This document shows, in pieces, positions 36,972 through 44,776 of a DNA stretch of 49,444 bases. The DNA is from Massilia cavernae. GTDB taxonomy: Bacteria; Pseudomonadota; Gammaproteobacteria; Burkholderiales; Burkholderiaceae_D. A program made the position numbers and the translations under genes. The notes below the pieces were generated by a model. That model saw nothing but the letters and a program-made list of their open reading frames with translations, was not told the DNA's origin and searched no databases. The number at the start of each line of letters is the position of its first letter. Position 1 is the first letter of the stretch. The DNA lies in assembly GCF_003590855.1 (NCBI RefSeq), contig NZ_QYUP01000116.1, positions 1 to 49,444 on the forward strand, written 5' to 3'.

Positions 36972-38439
36972 TCTTACTGTGTCATAAAGTAAATTATGTG
37001 CGTATACTGTTGAACTGTCTATAACGACAGGAGACGGGAATGGCGAATTTGGCTGAGCTGGATATCTACCTTGAGCACCTCTGCGAGGCATTGGGCCACA
37101 TGGATCGCAGGGCAAGCTTGAAGGATTACTGCAAAGGACTCATGCTTCCGATTGCCCGCAAGAGCGTCGAGCCGCTCGCGGCGCATATCGAGCCGATACG
37201 TGTGCGCGCCAGACATCAATCCCTCCATCATTTTGTGGCGAAGTCGGCGTGGTCGGACAACGCCGTACTGGCATCGGTGTGTGATCACGTCAAACCGCTG
37301 TTGGTCACCGATACCGGACATTATTGGATCATCGACGACACAGGTTTCCCAAAGAAAGGCAAGCATTCGGTGGGCGTGGCGCGTCAGTATTGCGGTCAAC
37401 TTGGCAAGCAGGACAACTGCCAGGTTGCCGTCAGCTTGTCGCTCGCCACCGAGCTGGGTAGTATGCCAATCGCTTATCAACTTTACCTTCCCAAAGATTG
37501 GGCAAGCGATCCGGAACGTCGAGCTGTGGCTGGAGTGCCGGAAGAGATCGCCTTTGCGACCAAGCCCGAAATCGCGCTTGAGCAACTGCGCGGCGCGCTT
37601 GAATCGGGCACGCCACCGGGCGTGGTCCTGGCCGACGCTGGGTATGGTGACGACACTGGCTTTCGCGATGGCATTACCGAACTGGGCATGCTGTATGCGG
37701 TTGGCATTCGGCCGGCGACCACGGTGTGGGCGCCAGGCACTGCGCCGCTGCCGCCCAAGGCATGGAGTGGTCGTGGCATACGTCCGACGCGGCTACGCCG
37801 CGAGGTCGGCAACGAGCCGGTTTCCGTGAAAGCATTGGCAATGTCGCTGCCGTCGCAAGCCTACCGCTCGGTCATATGGAGGGAAGGTTCCAATACCAAC
37901 CTGTCCTCTCGCTTTGCCGCCGTGCGGGTGCGTCCCGCTCACCGAGACTACCTCGGTACCGAGATGCGCGCCGAGGAATGGCTGCTGATCGAATGGCCGG
38001 AGGGCGACGTGGAGCCTCTGAAATACTTCCTCTCGACAGCGCCCGACGATGCAACCCTTGAGCAAATCGTATTCGTGACAAAAATGCGTTGGCGAATCGA
38101 GCGCGACTATCAGGAACTGAAGCAAGAATTCGGGCTCGGGCATTACGAGGGTCGCGGTTGGCGGGGGTTTCACCATCACGCCACGCTTTGCATTGCCGCT
38201 TACGGCTTTTTGACCATGCAGCGCCTCAAGCATCCAGGCGCTAAAAAAAACACTGCGGAACCAAAAACGCCTGGTTTACCCAACGATTACGTCGCTCGCG
38301 GAAGCCGGGCGAGCGCAGCGTCATGTGTCTGACTCTATTGCAACGCTGCGATGGCAAATCGCCAGTGCCATCGCAGCACAACTACAGCACTGTCCTTGCT
38401 GCCGCCGCATGACACGATTTAATTTGTGACACAGTAAGA
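36972..38439 (+). mobile_element. IS701-family insertion sequence, 1,468 bp
   Basis: The left end TCTTACTGTGTCA (36972-36984) and right end TGACACAGTAAGA (38427-38439) are perfect 13-bp inverted repeats; similarity continues imperfectly inwards. CTAG target duplications flank both ends. One full transposase gene fills it (37040-38332). After it, GCTGCGATGGCA/TGCCATCGCAGC (38345-38356 and 38366-38377) forms a hairpin that may limit read-through. The element looks complete and recently inserted. Confidence 0.93.
37040..38332 (+). CDS. IS701 family transposase
   Basis: 430 residues of the DDE_5 type. Candidate catalytic acids: first Asp in WIIDDTGFPKKGKHSVGV, second in VVLADAGYGDDTGF and Glu in MRWRIERDYQELKQEFGLGH. 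QYCGQLGKQDNCQVAVSLSL is a strongly conserved block of the family. It starts at ATG 37040 after AGGAGACGGG and fills most of the element between perfect terminal repeats. The frame is intact, so it should be active. Confidence 0.93.
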   Translation: MANLAELDIYLEHLCEALGHMDRRASLKDYCKGLMLPIARKSVEPLAAHIEPIRVRARHQSLHHFVAKSAWSDNAVLASVCDHVKPLLVTDTGHYWIIDDTGFPKKGKHSVGVARQYCGQLGKQDNCQVAVSLSLATELGSMPIAYQLYLPKDWASDPERRAVAGVPEEIAFATKPEIALEQLRGALESGTPPGVVLADAGYGDDTGFRDGITELGMLYAVGIRPATTVWAPGTAPLPPKAWSGRGIRPTRLRREVGNEPVSVKALAMSLPSQAYRSVIWREGSNTNLSSRFAAVRVRPAHRDYLGTEMRAEEWLLIEWPEGDVEPLKYFLSTAPDDATLEQIVFVTKMRWRIERDYQELKQEFGLGHYEGRGWRGFHHHATLCIAAYGFLTMQRLKHPGAKKNTAEPKTPGLPNDYVARGSRASAASCV

Positions 38440-39285
38440 CTAGCGCGGCATGCCGAATACCTGGGTCCAGTACACGGTGCCAAGGCGCTTGTCGGGATTA
38501 ATGGCGTAGCCCGCGCCCATCTCGGTAAAGCCGGCGCTCATGATGTTGGCACAGTGGCCCGGGCTGGTCAGCCAGCTTGCCACCGCTTCTTCCGGCGTGG
38601 GCTGGCCGGACGCGATGTTCTCGCCGATGCGCAGCCAGCGGTAGCCGGCGCGCGAGGCGCGCTCGCCCACCTGGCTGCCGTCCGGCTCCTGGTGGGTCAG
38701 CCGTTTGGTCCTGGCCATCACGCGGCTGTGGGCCTGGGCCGCTTCGCCCAGTGCCTGGTTCCACGAAAGTGCGGGCGCGGGCGGAAAGTCTTCCTCGCCG
38801 CAGCTGCGCGCGACGGCGCGCGCGGCGTTCACGGCGCCGAGCATGGTGCGTCCCGCCACGGGCCAATCGGGCAGTACGACTTTTGGGATAGGCTGCGCAA
38901 GCACGAGCTGCCACTCACCGCCGTCGCGCCGCACGCCCGCTTCGGTGAACTGGGGGCTCAGCAGCGAGGCGCAGTACCTGCGCTCGATGAGCTCCATCAC
39001 CTCACGCGGATCCGACGGGCCGGACACGGTGATGGCTTCGGCGCGGCGCGACACATAGCCGGCATCCTCGAGCGCGGCCTGCAGGATGGTGCCGGTGCCG
39101 ATGCGAATGGCGGACAGCGCTTTTGACGGCGCCAGCGGCGGTGCGGGGCGGGCCTGGCGTCCCGCGCACTCGCCAGGTGCGGCGCGGTAGGCGTTGATCA
39201 AGCCGATCAGGTCCGCGTTGCTGTCGGCCCGCGCCGGCATGGCGGCGAGCAGCGACAGCCCGATGGCGGCACTCCGGATGCTCAC
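38440..39285 (-). CDS. Secreted CAP (SCP/PR-1) domain protein
   Basis: 281 residues. Signal peptide (IRSAAIGLSLLAAMPARA-D). The C-terminal CAP domain (about 150-278) has ALSWNQALGEAAQAHSRVMA, LTHQEPDGSQVGERASRAGY, WLRIGENIASGQPTPEEAVA, WLTSPGHCANIMSAGFTEMG and a TVYWTQVFG end. Bacterial CAP proteins are secreted and poorly understood; some bind lipids or have envelope roles. The stop codon TAG is part of the CTAG target duplicated by the IS701 element, so the insertion leaves the protein intact. The SET-domain gene upstream overlaps it by 4 bp. Confidence 0.9.
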   Translation of the reverse strand: MSIRSAAIGLSLLAAMPARADSNADLIGLINAYRAAPGECAGRQARPAPPLAPSKALSAIRIGTGTILQAALEDAGYVSRRAEAITVSGPSDPREVMELIERRYCASLLSPQFTEAGVRRDGGEWQLVLAQPIPKVVLPDWPVAGRTMLGAVNAARAVARSCGEEDFPPAPALSWNQALGEAAQAHSRVMARTKRLTHQEPDGSQVGERASRAGYRWLRIGENIASGQPTPEEAVASWLTSPGHCANIMSAGFTEMGAGYAINPDKRLGTVYWTQVFGMPR

Positions 39286-39776
39286 TTCTTGGCCGCGGCC
39301 TTTCTAGCCTTGCGTTTGGGCGCCAGCATGGTCCCGGTGCAGCCGGGCGAGCCGCAGTTGCAGGCGAACTGGCGCTTGACCGCCGCCGTGTGGCGTTCCT
39401 CGTATACCAGCGCGTAGTTGTAGTTCAACTCCTCGCCGCGCTCGATGTCGCGCAGCGCGTGGATGAACACTCTGCCGTCGTCTTCCTGCGCTTCGCAATT
39501 CGGCTCGCACGCGTGGTTGATGAAGCGCGCGTCGTTGCCCTGGCTGCCGCCGTCGATCACGCGGCCGTCGGCGAGCGAAAAGAAGAAGGTGTGGTTCAGC
39601 GGTCCGTCCGCCTGTTCGGCGCGCCGGTTGGCTTCATCCCAATCGATCCGTTCGCCCTTGTATTCGTCGATCACTTCGCCCTCGCGGATCTTGCGGCGCG
39701 CGAACACGCCGTTGCCGTGAATGTTGGAGCGGCGCACCACGTAGGGCACGCTGTCGGTTTTGGTGGTATTGGTCAT
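39282..39776 (-). CDS. SET domain protein-lysine methyltransferase
   Basis: 164 residues. SET core motifs: VVRRSNIHGNGVFARRKIRE (substrate and SAM-binding start), GNDARFINHACEPNCEAQED (the NHxCxPN pseudoknot) and GEELNYNYA (catalytic tyrosine ELxxxY). A post-SET zinc cluster CNCGSPGCTGTM follows. The lysine-rich tail (KRKARKAAAKK) is likely nucleic-acid binding. SET proteins methylate lysines; bacterial targets are rarely known. It overlaps the CAP gene by 4 bp and is probably translationally coupled with it. Confidence 0.9.
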   Translation of the reverse strand: MTNTTKTDSVPYVVRRSNIHGNGVFARRKIREGEVIDEYKGERIDWDEANRRAEQADGPLNHTFFFSLADGRVIDGGSQGNDARFINHACEPNCEAQEDDGRVFIHALRDIERGEELNYNYALVYEERHTAAVKRQFACNCGSPGCTGTMLAPKRKARKAAAKK

Positions 39777-39939
39777 CTGCGATTCAAAGAAAAATTATGG
39801 GCGCTGCTTCAGACGCATTACACCACAACGAGACCGCCATGACACACACAGCTTCCGATTGAACTTGTATCATTGCCCTGGTTCCGTAAATTAATCCGGG
39901 CAGCGCCAGCCGCCAGCCAACAACAAAGGATCATCGCGC

Positions 39940-41412
39940 ATGAAAAGACCACGCAGCATCGCAACGACCGCCCTTGTCCTGATGCTTGCCGCCACCGGCG
40001 CACCCGCATTTGCCCAGCTTGCACCTGCCGCCGGCAGCTTCGTGCCGCCGGCCTTTGCCGACGCCGGACGCGCCGCGCGCGTGTCCGCGCTGCTGCCGGA
40101 AATCGACGCGATGTATGCCGACCTGGCGAAGAAGGAACGGCTGCCGGGCCTGGTGTACGGCGTGGTCATGGACGGCAGGCTTGCGCACGTGCGCTCGATC
40201 GGGTTCTCCAATGTCGAGCGCAAGACGCCCGCCGGCGCCACCACACCGTTCCGCATCGCCTCGATGACCAAGAGCTTCGCCGCGATGGCGGTGCTGCAGC
40301 TGCGCGACCGCGGCAAGCTGCGCCTCGACGACGCGGCCGCCGACTACCTGCCGGAACTGCGCACGCTGCGCCTGCCGACCGCCGATTCGCCGCCGCTCAC
40401 CTTGCGCCACCTGCTGACCATGTCGACCGGATTGCCCGAGGATAATCCCTGGGGCGACCGCCAGATGGCTGTGGACAATGAGGCCATCGCGCGCATCGTC
40501 GGCGCCGGCCTGTCGTTCTCGAACGCGCCCGGCATGGAGTACGAGTACAGCAACCTGGGCTACATCCTGCTGGGTAAAGTCATCACTAAAGTATCGGGAC
40601 TGCGCTTCCAGGACTACATCACGCAGAACATCCTGCGCCCGCTGGGCATGAAGAACACGGTATGGGAATTCGACGAGGTGCCGCGCGAACGTTTCGCCCA
40701 GGGCTACCGGCGCGACCGCGACAACTGGGTGGCCGAACCAGTGCTGCATGACGGCGACGGCGCCGCGATGGGCGGCCTGATCACGACCATGGACGATTTC
40801 GCGCGCTACGTTGCCTTCCACCTCGACGCATGGCCGGCCCGCGACGGGCTTGAGGCCGGGCCGCTGCGGCGCGCCTCGGTGCGCGAAATGCAGCAGCCGC
40901 ACATGTTCGCCTCGATGGCGCCGAAGGCCACCCTCACCGACGACAAGACGCCGAATCCGAAGGTCGGCTTCTACGGCTACGGCCTGCACTGGGCACGCGA
41001 CAGCCGCAACGTCGTCACCGTCGGCCACGCCGGCGGCCTGCCCGGCTACGGCAGCCAGTACCGCTTCGCGCCCGACCACGGTATCGGCGTCATCGCCTTT
41101 ACTAACCTGCGCTACGGCCAGGTGTACGGTCCGACCAGCAAGGCGCTCAACCTGCTGGTCGAGAAGGCGAAGCTGCCCGCGCGCGCGGCGATGCCGTCGG
41201 CCGTGCTGGCGCAGCGCCACAAACAGGTGGCCGAACTGCTGCAGTCATGGGACCAGCCGCTTGGCGCAGCCATCGTGGCCGAGAACTTCTTCATGGACCG
41301 CTCGCGCGAAGACTGGATTGTCCATGCGCGCGAAAAGCTGGCGCCGATCGGCCGGATCAAGTCAGTGGGGCCGCTCAGGGCCGAGAACCAGCTGCGCGAA
41401 CCTTCGCGCTGA
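39940..41412 (+). CDS. Serine hydrolase, class C beta-lactamase-like (C-terminus shifted out of frame)
   Basis: 490 residues in the first frame. Signal peptide (RPRSIATTALVLMLAATGAP, cleaved near AFA-Q). Penicillin-binding-like motifs: SxxK in FRIASMTKSFAAMAVLQ, YxN in YEYSNLGYILL and HxG in TVGHAGGLPGYGSQYRF. It likely is a periplasmic esterase or peptidase of the beta-lactamase class C fold; true beta-lactamase activity is not implied. The frame ends REPSR, but a homologous-looking tail (FALIGETGTMDVFFTLTPER) continues in another frame to 41513, so one base is missing near 41395-41405. The catalytic part is complete. Confidence 0.87.
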   Translation: MKRPRSIATTALVLMLAATGAPAFAQLAPAAGSFVPPAFADAGRAARVSALLPEIDAMYADLAKKERLPGLVYGVVMDGRLAHVRSIGFSNVERKTPAGATTPFRIASMTKSFAAMAVLQLRDRGKLRLDDAAADYLPELRTLRLPTADSPPLTLRHLLTMSTGLPEDNPWGDRQMAVDNEAIARIVGAGLSFSNAPGMEYEYSNLGYILLGKVITKVSGLRFQDYITQNILRPLGMKNTVWEFDEVPRERFAQGYRRDRDNWVAEPVLHDGDGAAMGGLITTMDDFARYVAFHLDAWPARDGLEAGPLRRASVREMQQPHMFASMAPKATLTDDKTPNPKVGFYGYGLHWARDSRNVVTVGHAGGLPGYGSQYRFAPDHGIGVIAFTNLRYGQVYGPTSKALNLLVEKAKLPARAAMPSAVLAQRHKQVAELLQSWDQPLGAAIVAENFFMDRSREDWIVHAREKLAPIGRIKSVGPLRAENQLREPSR

Positions 41413-41513
41413 TCGGTGAAACTGGCACGATGGACGTGTTCTTCACGCTGACGCCGGAACGCGACCCGAAAGTCCAGCAGGTCGACATCAACCCGCCGGC
41501 CGCCGCGCACTAG
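41413..41513 (+). pseudogene. Out-of-frame C-terminal tail of the serine hydrolase
   Basis: Continuing in the frame of 41247 the sequence reads FALIGETGTMDVFFTLTPER then DPKVQQVDINPPAAAH and a stop at 41511-41513. This is the expected end of such hydrolases. 39940-41513 is 1,574 bases, one short of a multiple of three, so a single-base deletion (or a sequencing error) explains it. Confidence 0.7.
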
Positions 41514-41516
41514 CCC

Positions 41517-42088
41517 TTACCGGGGCGTGGCGTGCCAGCCGCCGCCCAGCGACTGGATCAGGGCCACTGCCGTCGCTTGGCGGTCGGCCTGCACCTGCAC
41601 CAGCGCGCTGGTCTGCGCCTGCACGACTTCCGAATAGCCCACCTGCCCCGCCTTGTAGCGGTTGAGCATCTGGGTTTCGACCTGGTCGGCCGCGTCCGAC
41701 GCCTGCTTGCGCAACACCTGCTGGTCGGCCAGCACGCGCGCCGCGTACAGCTGGTTCTCGACATCGCCGAAGGCATCGAGAACGGTCTGGCGGTAGCGCG
41801 CCACCGCGACCTGGTGCGAAGCTTCCGCGCCCTGGACGCCCGCGCGCGTGGCGCCCGCGTTGAAAATGCTCTGCGCCACCGACAGGCCGAACGACCACAC
41901 CGCGTTCGACACGCTGAACAGGTCCGACACCCGGCTGCCGCCGCTGCCGATGGAACCGGACAGGCCGATGTTCGGGTAGTAGGCCGAGCGCGCGATGCCG
42001 ATCTGCGCATTGGCCGCCTCCACCCGGCGTTCGGCGGCCGCGATGTCCGGGCGGCGCTCGAGCAGGGTCGACGGCACGCCGACCGGTC
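41517..42088 (-). pseudogene. Outer-membrane efflux protein fragment (OprM/NodT type, C-terminal part)
   Basis: About 190 residues matching the second half of RND outer-membrane factors: [38 protein letters not shown] and [20 protein letters not shown] followed by the tail [20 protein letters not shown]. The N-terminal half with signal peptide and lipobox is missing. Its 5' end is fused, in a different frame, to the start of an RND transporter gene at about 42086-42091. A deletion must have removed the region between. It cannot be expressed as a functional tunnel. Confidence 0.85.
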
Positions 42089-42694
42089 GGAGCGGGTCGG
42101 GCCGTCGAAATTGCCCTTGGCGCTGTTGGCGTTGGCGGCCGCGATGGCGGTGCGCAGCGTATCGAGGCCGAGGCCCTGGGTCGCCAGCGCATCCGTGTCG
42201 GCCTGGATGCGCACGGCGGGACGCTGGCCGCCGCTCAGGGTCACGAGGCCGACGCCGGACACCTGGCTGATCTTCAGCGCGAGGCGGGTGTTGACCAGGT
42301 TTTGCACTTCGGTCAGCGGCAGCGTGTCGGAGGTGATCGCCAGGGTCAGCACCGGCGCGTCGGCCGGGTTGACCTTGGCGTAGACCGGCGGCGCCGGCAG
42401 GTCGGCGGGCAGCAGCGAGCTGCCCGCATTGATCGCCGCCTGCACTTCCTGTTCGGCGACGTCGAGCGTCTGGCCGAGGCCGAACTGCCGTTCCAGCGGC
42501 GCGGTGACGGTGCGCGACATCACTTCCGGGCTGGCGCCGGGGTACAGCGTCTGCACCTGGATGGTCGGGTAGTCGACCTGCGGCAGCGCCGACAGCGGCA
42601 GGAAGCGGAAGCCCACCAGGCCGGACAGCACGATCGCCAGCATCAGCAGCGCCGTGGCGACCGGGCGCGCGATGAAGGGGCCGGACGGATTCAT
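42089..42694 (-). pseudogene. RND transporter fragment (MdtB/MdtC-like, N-terminal part)
   Basis: Starts ATG 42694 with [20 protein letters not shown], the first membrane helix of RND pumps, and continues through [40 protein letters not shown] and [13 protein letters not shown] (about 202 residues of roughly 1,030). Then the frame collapses into the efflux-protein remnant. Its ATG overlaps the original stop of the upstream mdtA-like gene (TAATG), a normal operon arrangement. The loss of the remaining pump, any second pump gene and half of the outer-membrane factor implies a deletion of several kilobases. Confidence 0.88.
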
Positions 42695-44023
42695 TACTGC
42701 CTCTCGCGCTGGCGGCGGCCGCGTTGCCCGGCGCCGGCTGCCGGCTGGTCGCCCGCCAGCGTAACGCTGGCGCCGTCCTACAGGCGGTCGGCCCCTTCGG
42801 TGATCACCTGTTCGCCCGCCTTCAGCCCGGTGCGCACCTGCACCTTGTCGACGGTCGCCTGGCCGCGCGCGACCTCGCGCACGGCGACCGTGCGCTTGTC
42901 CGGGTCGAGCACGTAGACGAAATCGCCCTTGGCGCCGTGGCGCAGCGCGGTCACCGGCACCATCACGGCATCCTCGATGGTGCGCAGCTGAAGGCGCAGG
43001 TTGACGAACTGGCTGGGGAACAGCAACTGCTTCGTGTTCTCGAACCTGGCCTTGGCGCGCACCGTGCCGGTTTGCGTATCGACCTGGTTGTCCAGCGCGG
43101 CGAAGCGGCCGCTGGCAAGCGTCCTGCTGCGAGTGCGGTCGAGCGCGGTGGCGGGCAAGGTGCCGCCGCCGGCGATCTGCTCCTGCAGCAGCGGCACCTG
43201 GTCCTGCGGCACCGCGAATTCGACGTCGATCGGCGACAGCTGGGTGATGACGGCGATGCCGTTGGCGTCGCCGCTGCCCACCAGGTTGCCCATGTCGACC
43301 ACGCGCAGGCCGACCCGGCCCGTGATCGGAGCCTTGACGTGGGTGTGGCTGAGGTTAAGGCGCGCCACGCCTTCGGCCGCGCGGTCGGTCATGATGGTGC
43401 CTTCGAGCTGCTTGACCAGCGCGGCCTGGGTGTCGACTTCCTGGCGCGCGATCGAGTCCTGTACCAGCAGCGTGCGGAAGCGCGACAGCGTGACGCGCGC
43501 GCTTTCCAGCTGCGCCTCGTTGCGCTGGCGCTGGCCGGTCGCCTGTAGCAGCGCCATGTCGAACGAGCGCGGGTCGATGGTGGCCATTACCTGCCCCTGC
43601 CTGACCAGCTGGCCCTCAGTGAAGTGGACTTTCTGGAGGATGCCCGAAACCTGCGGGCGCACCGTGGTGGTGGCCGCCGCGGTAACGGTGCCCAGGGCGT
43701 CGATGACGACCGGGATGTCGGCCAGTTCGGCGGTGGCCACGCCGACGGTGGTTGCGGGAGCCCTGCGTCCTCCCCGTCGGCAAGGGCCGCGTGCCGCTCG
43801 GTCCGCCCGCCCGCCTTGGGCCGGGGAGCTGCTGCGCTGCGGGACCGGGCCCTCCCGGGGAGCTCGCCGCCGGCGTCGGGCTTTTCGCTGAGATCACCAG
43901 GCAGGGCGCAAGCGCGATCTATCGCGGAGTACCGCGATCATCGGTGCCGATGATTTTGGCGCGCCGGTTGCGCGGGGTAACGGGCATGGGATGTCGGCGG
44001 CGTTGTAAGTGTCGTTCCATCAT
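42694..44023 (-). pseudogene. Degenerate membrane fusion protein gene (MdtA-like)
   Basis: The start ATG 44023 has AAGGA upstream and begins MERHLQRRRHPMPVTPRNRR, but TAG appears at 43919-43921. The body resumes in another frame from about 43775 (APATTVGVATAELADIPVVI), continues with [40 protein letters not shown] and reaches a TAG at 42778-42780 inside [20 protein letters not shown]. Reading through that codon stays in frame to TAA 42694-42696, which overlaps the next ATG. So at least three lesions disrupt it. It would have linked pump and outer-membrane factor in the periplasm. A secondary GTG at 43740 gives an open frame without membrane anchor. Confidence 0.85.
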
Positions 44024-44269
44024 GCTGGTCCTTGTGTGCCGGGCGGCGCAAAAAATGATTCATTTCTTGCAAGAACTCTAGCATGGAGACATGGATTACT
44101 TATGTCTCATACCGCACGCTGAACGCGACAATACAGGGTGTTTGCAGGGTTCGGGAGGGGTAGTGATGAGCGGCTGACTGGCATGCCGCAGAGGAAGAAC
44201 CGGGCAGCTTGCTTTAGATGTAACTGCCGTACATGGCGTTACATACTGGCTACAACTCTGATCACGTCG

Positions 44270-44362
44270 TGCCCGCGGAGGCGGGCACCCATGCTGAATC
44301 GATGACGCACACTCAGTATGGGTGCCCGCTTTCGCGGGCAGTCGGTTCCGGCAATGCCGGAA
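44270..44362. repeat. BIME-like palindromic element (with adjacent hairpin)
   Basis: TGCCCGC/GCGGGCA hairpins at 44270-44287 and 44323-44340 are linked by GCGGGCACCCATGCTGA (44281-44297) and its inverted copy at 44313-44329 with one mismatch. A separate hairpin TTCCGGC/GCCGGAA is at 44346-44362. This occupies much of the 349-bp gap between the mdtA-like pseudogene and the 89-residue hypothetical gene; nothing else coding is seen there. Confidence 0.8.
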
Positions 44363-44372
44363 ACGACGGTGC

Positions 44373-44642
44373 TTATGGTTTTTGATCGACTTTCGTATCG
44401 CGGTCACGCGTGGTCGAGTCGCCGTCACCGGGCGCCTTGCCCAGCCCTGCACCGCCGACGTTGTCCATCTTCGGGCCGGAGGCCAGCCCCGGCGACCCGG
44501 CCAATGGCTTGTCGTGCGGCCCGTGCCCCGGCACCTGGTCGGTGCCCGCGATCTTTTCCTCGTCTTCCTTCGGCGCCTGGTCCGGCAGGTGGCTCGGAAT
44601 CGGCGGTTGCATGTTTTTGCGTTTCGGGTCCTGTTCGTCCAC
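44373..44642 (-). CDS. Small hydrophilic protein of unknown function
   Basis: 89 residues from GTG 44642, preceded by GAAGGAGAATGAC, a strong ribosome-binding site. Highly charged and rich in P, G, D and K (MQPPIPSHLPDQAPKEDEEK, GAGLGKAPGDGDSTTRDRDT), without membrane segment or cysteine, so probably disordered. No family recognised. It stands alone between repeats and sppA. Confidence 0.65.
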   Translation of the reverse strand: MDEQDPKRKNMQPPIPSHLPDQAPKEDEEKIAGTDQVPGHGPHDKPLAGSPGLASGPKMDNVGGAGLGKAPGDGDSTTRDRDTKVDQKP

Positions 44643-44723
44643 GTCATTCTCCTTCGCTCGTTGAGCCTGAAAACGGATGGTAGGACGGCTGCGCCGGCGG
44701 GTCTGTTAGCTGGCGCACCCCGG

Positions 44724-44753
44724 AATTGAAAACGGCGGCCACCAGGGCCGCCG
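44724..44753 (-). terminator. Rho-independent terminator after sppA
   Basis: On the minus strand CGGCGGCC-loop-GGCCGCCG (44733-44753) is followed by TTTTC, 24 bp after the sppA stop. Stem, loop and T-run fit an intrinsic terminator. Confidence 0.75.
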
Positions 44754-44776
44754 CTGTCAATCCGCCGACAGGTACG

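Noticed and set aside
40811..41419. 202-codon frame inside the serine hydrolase
   Set aside because: Low-complexity R/S/T-rich shadow in another frame of a gene with intact SxxK and HxG motifs.
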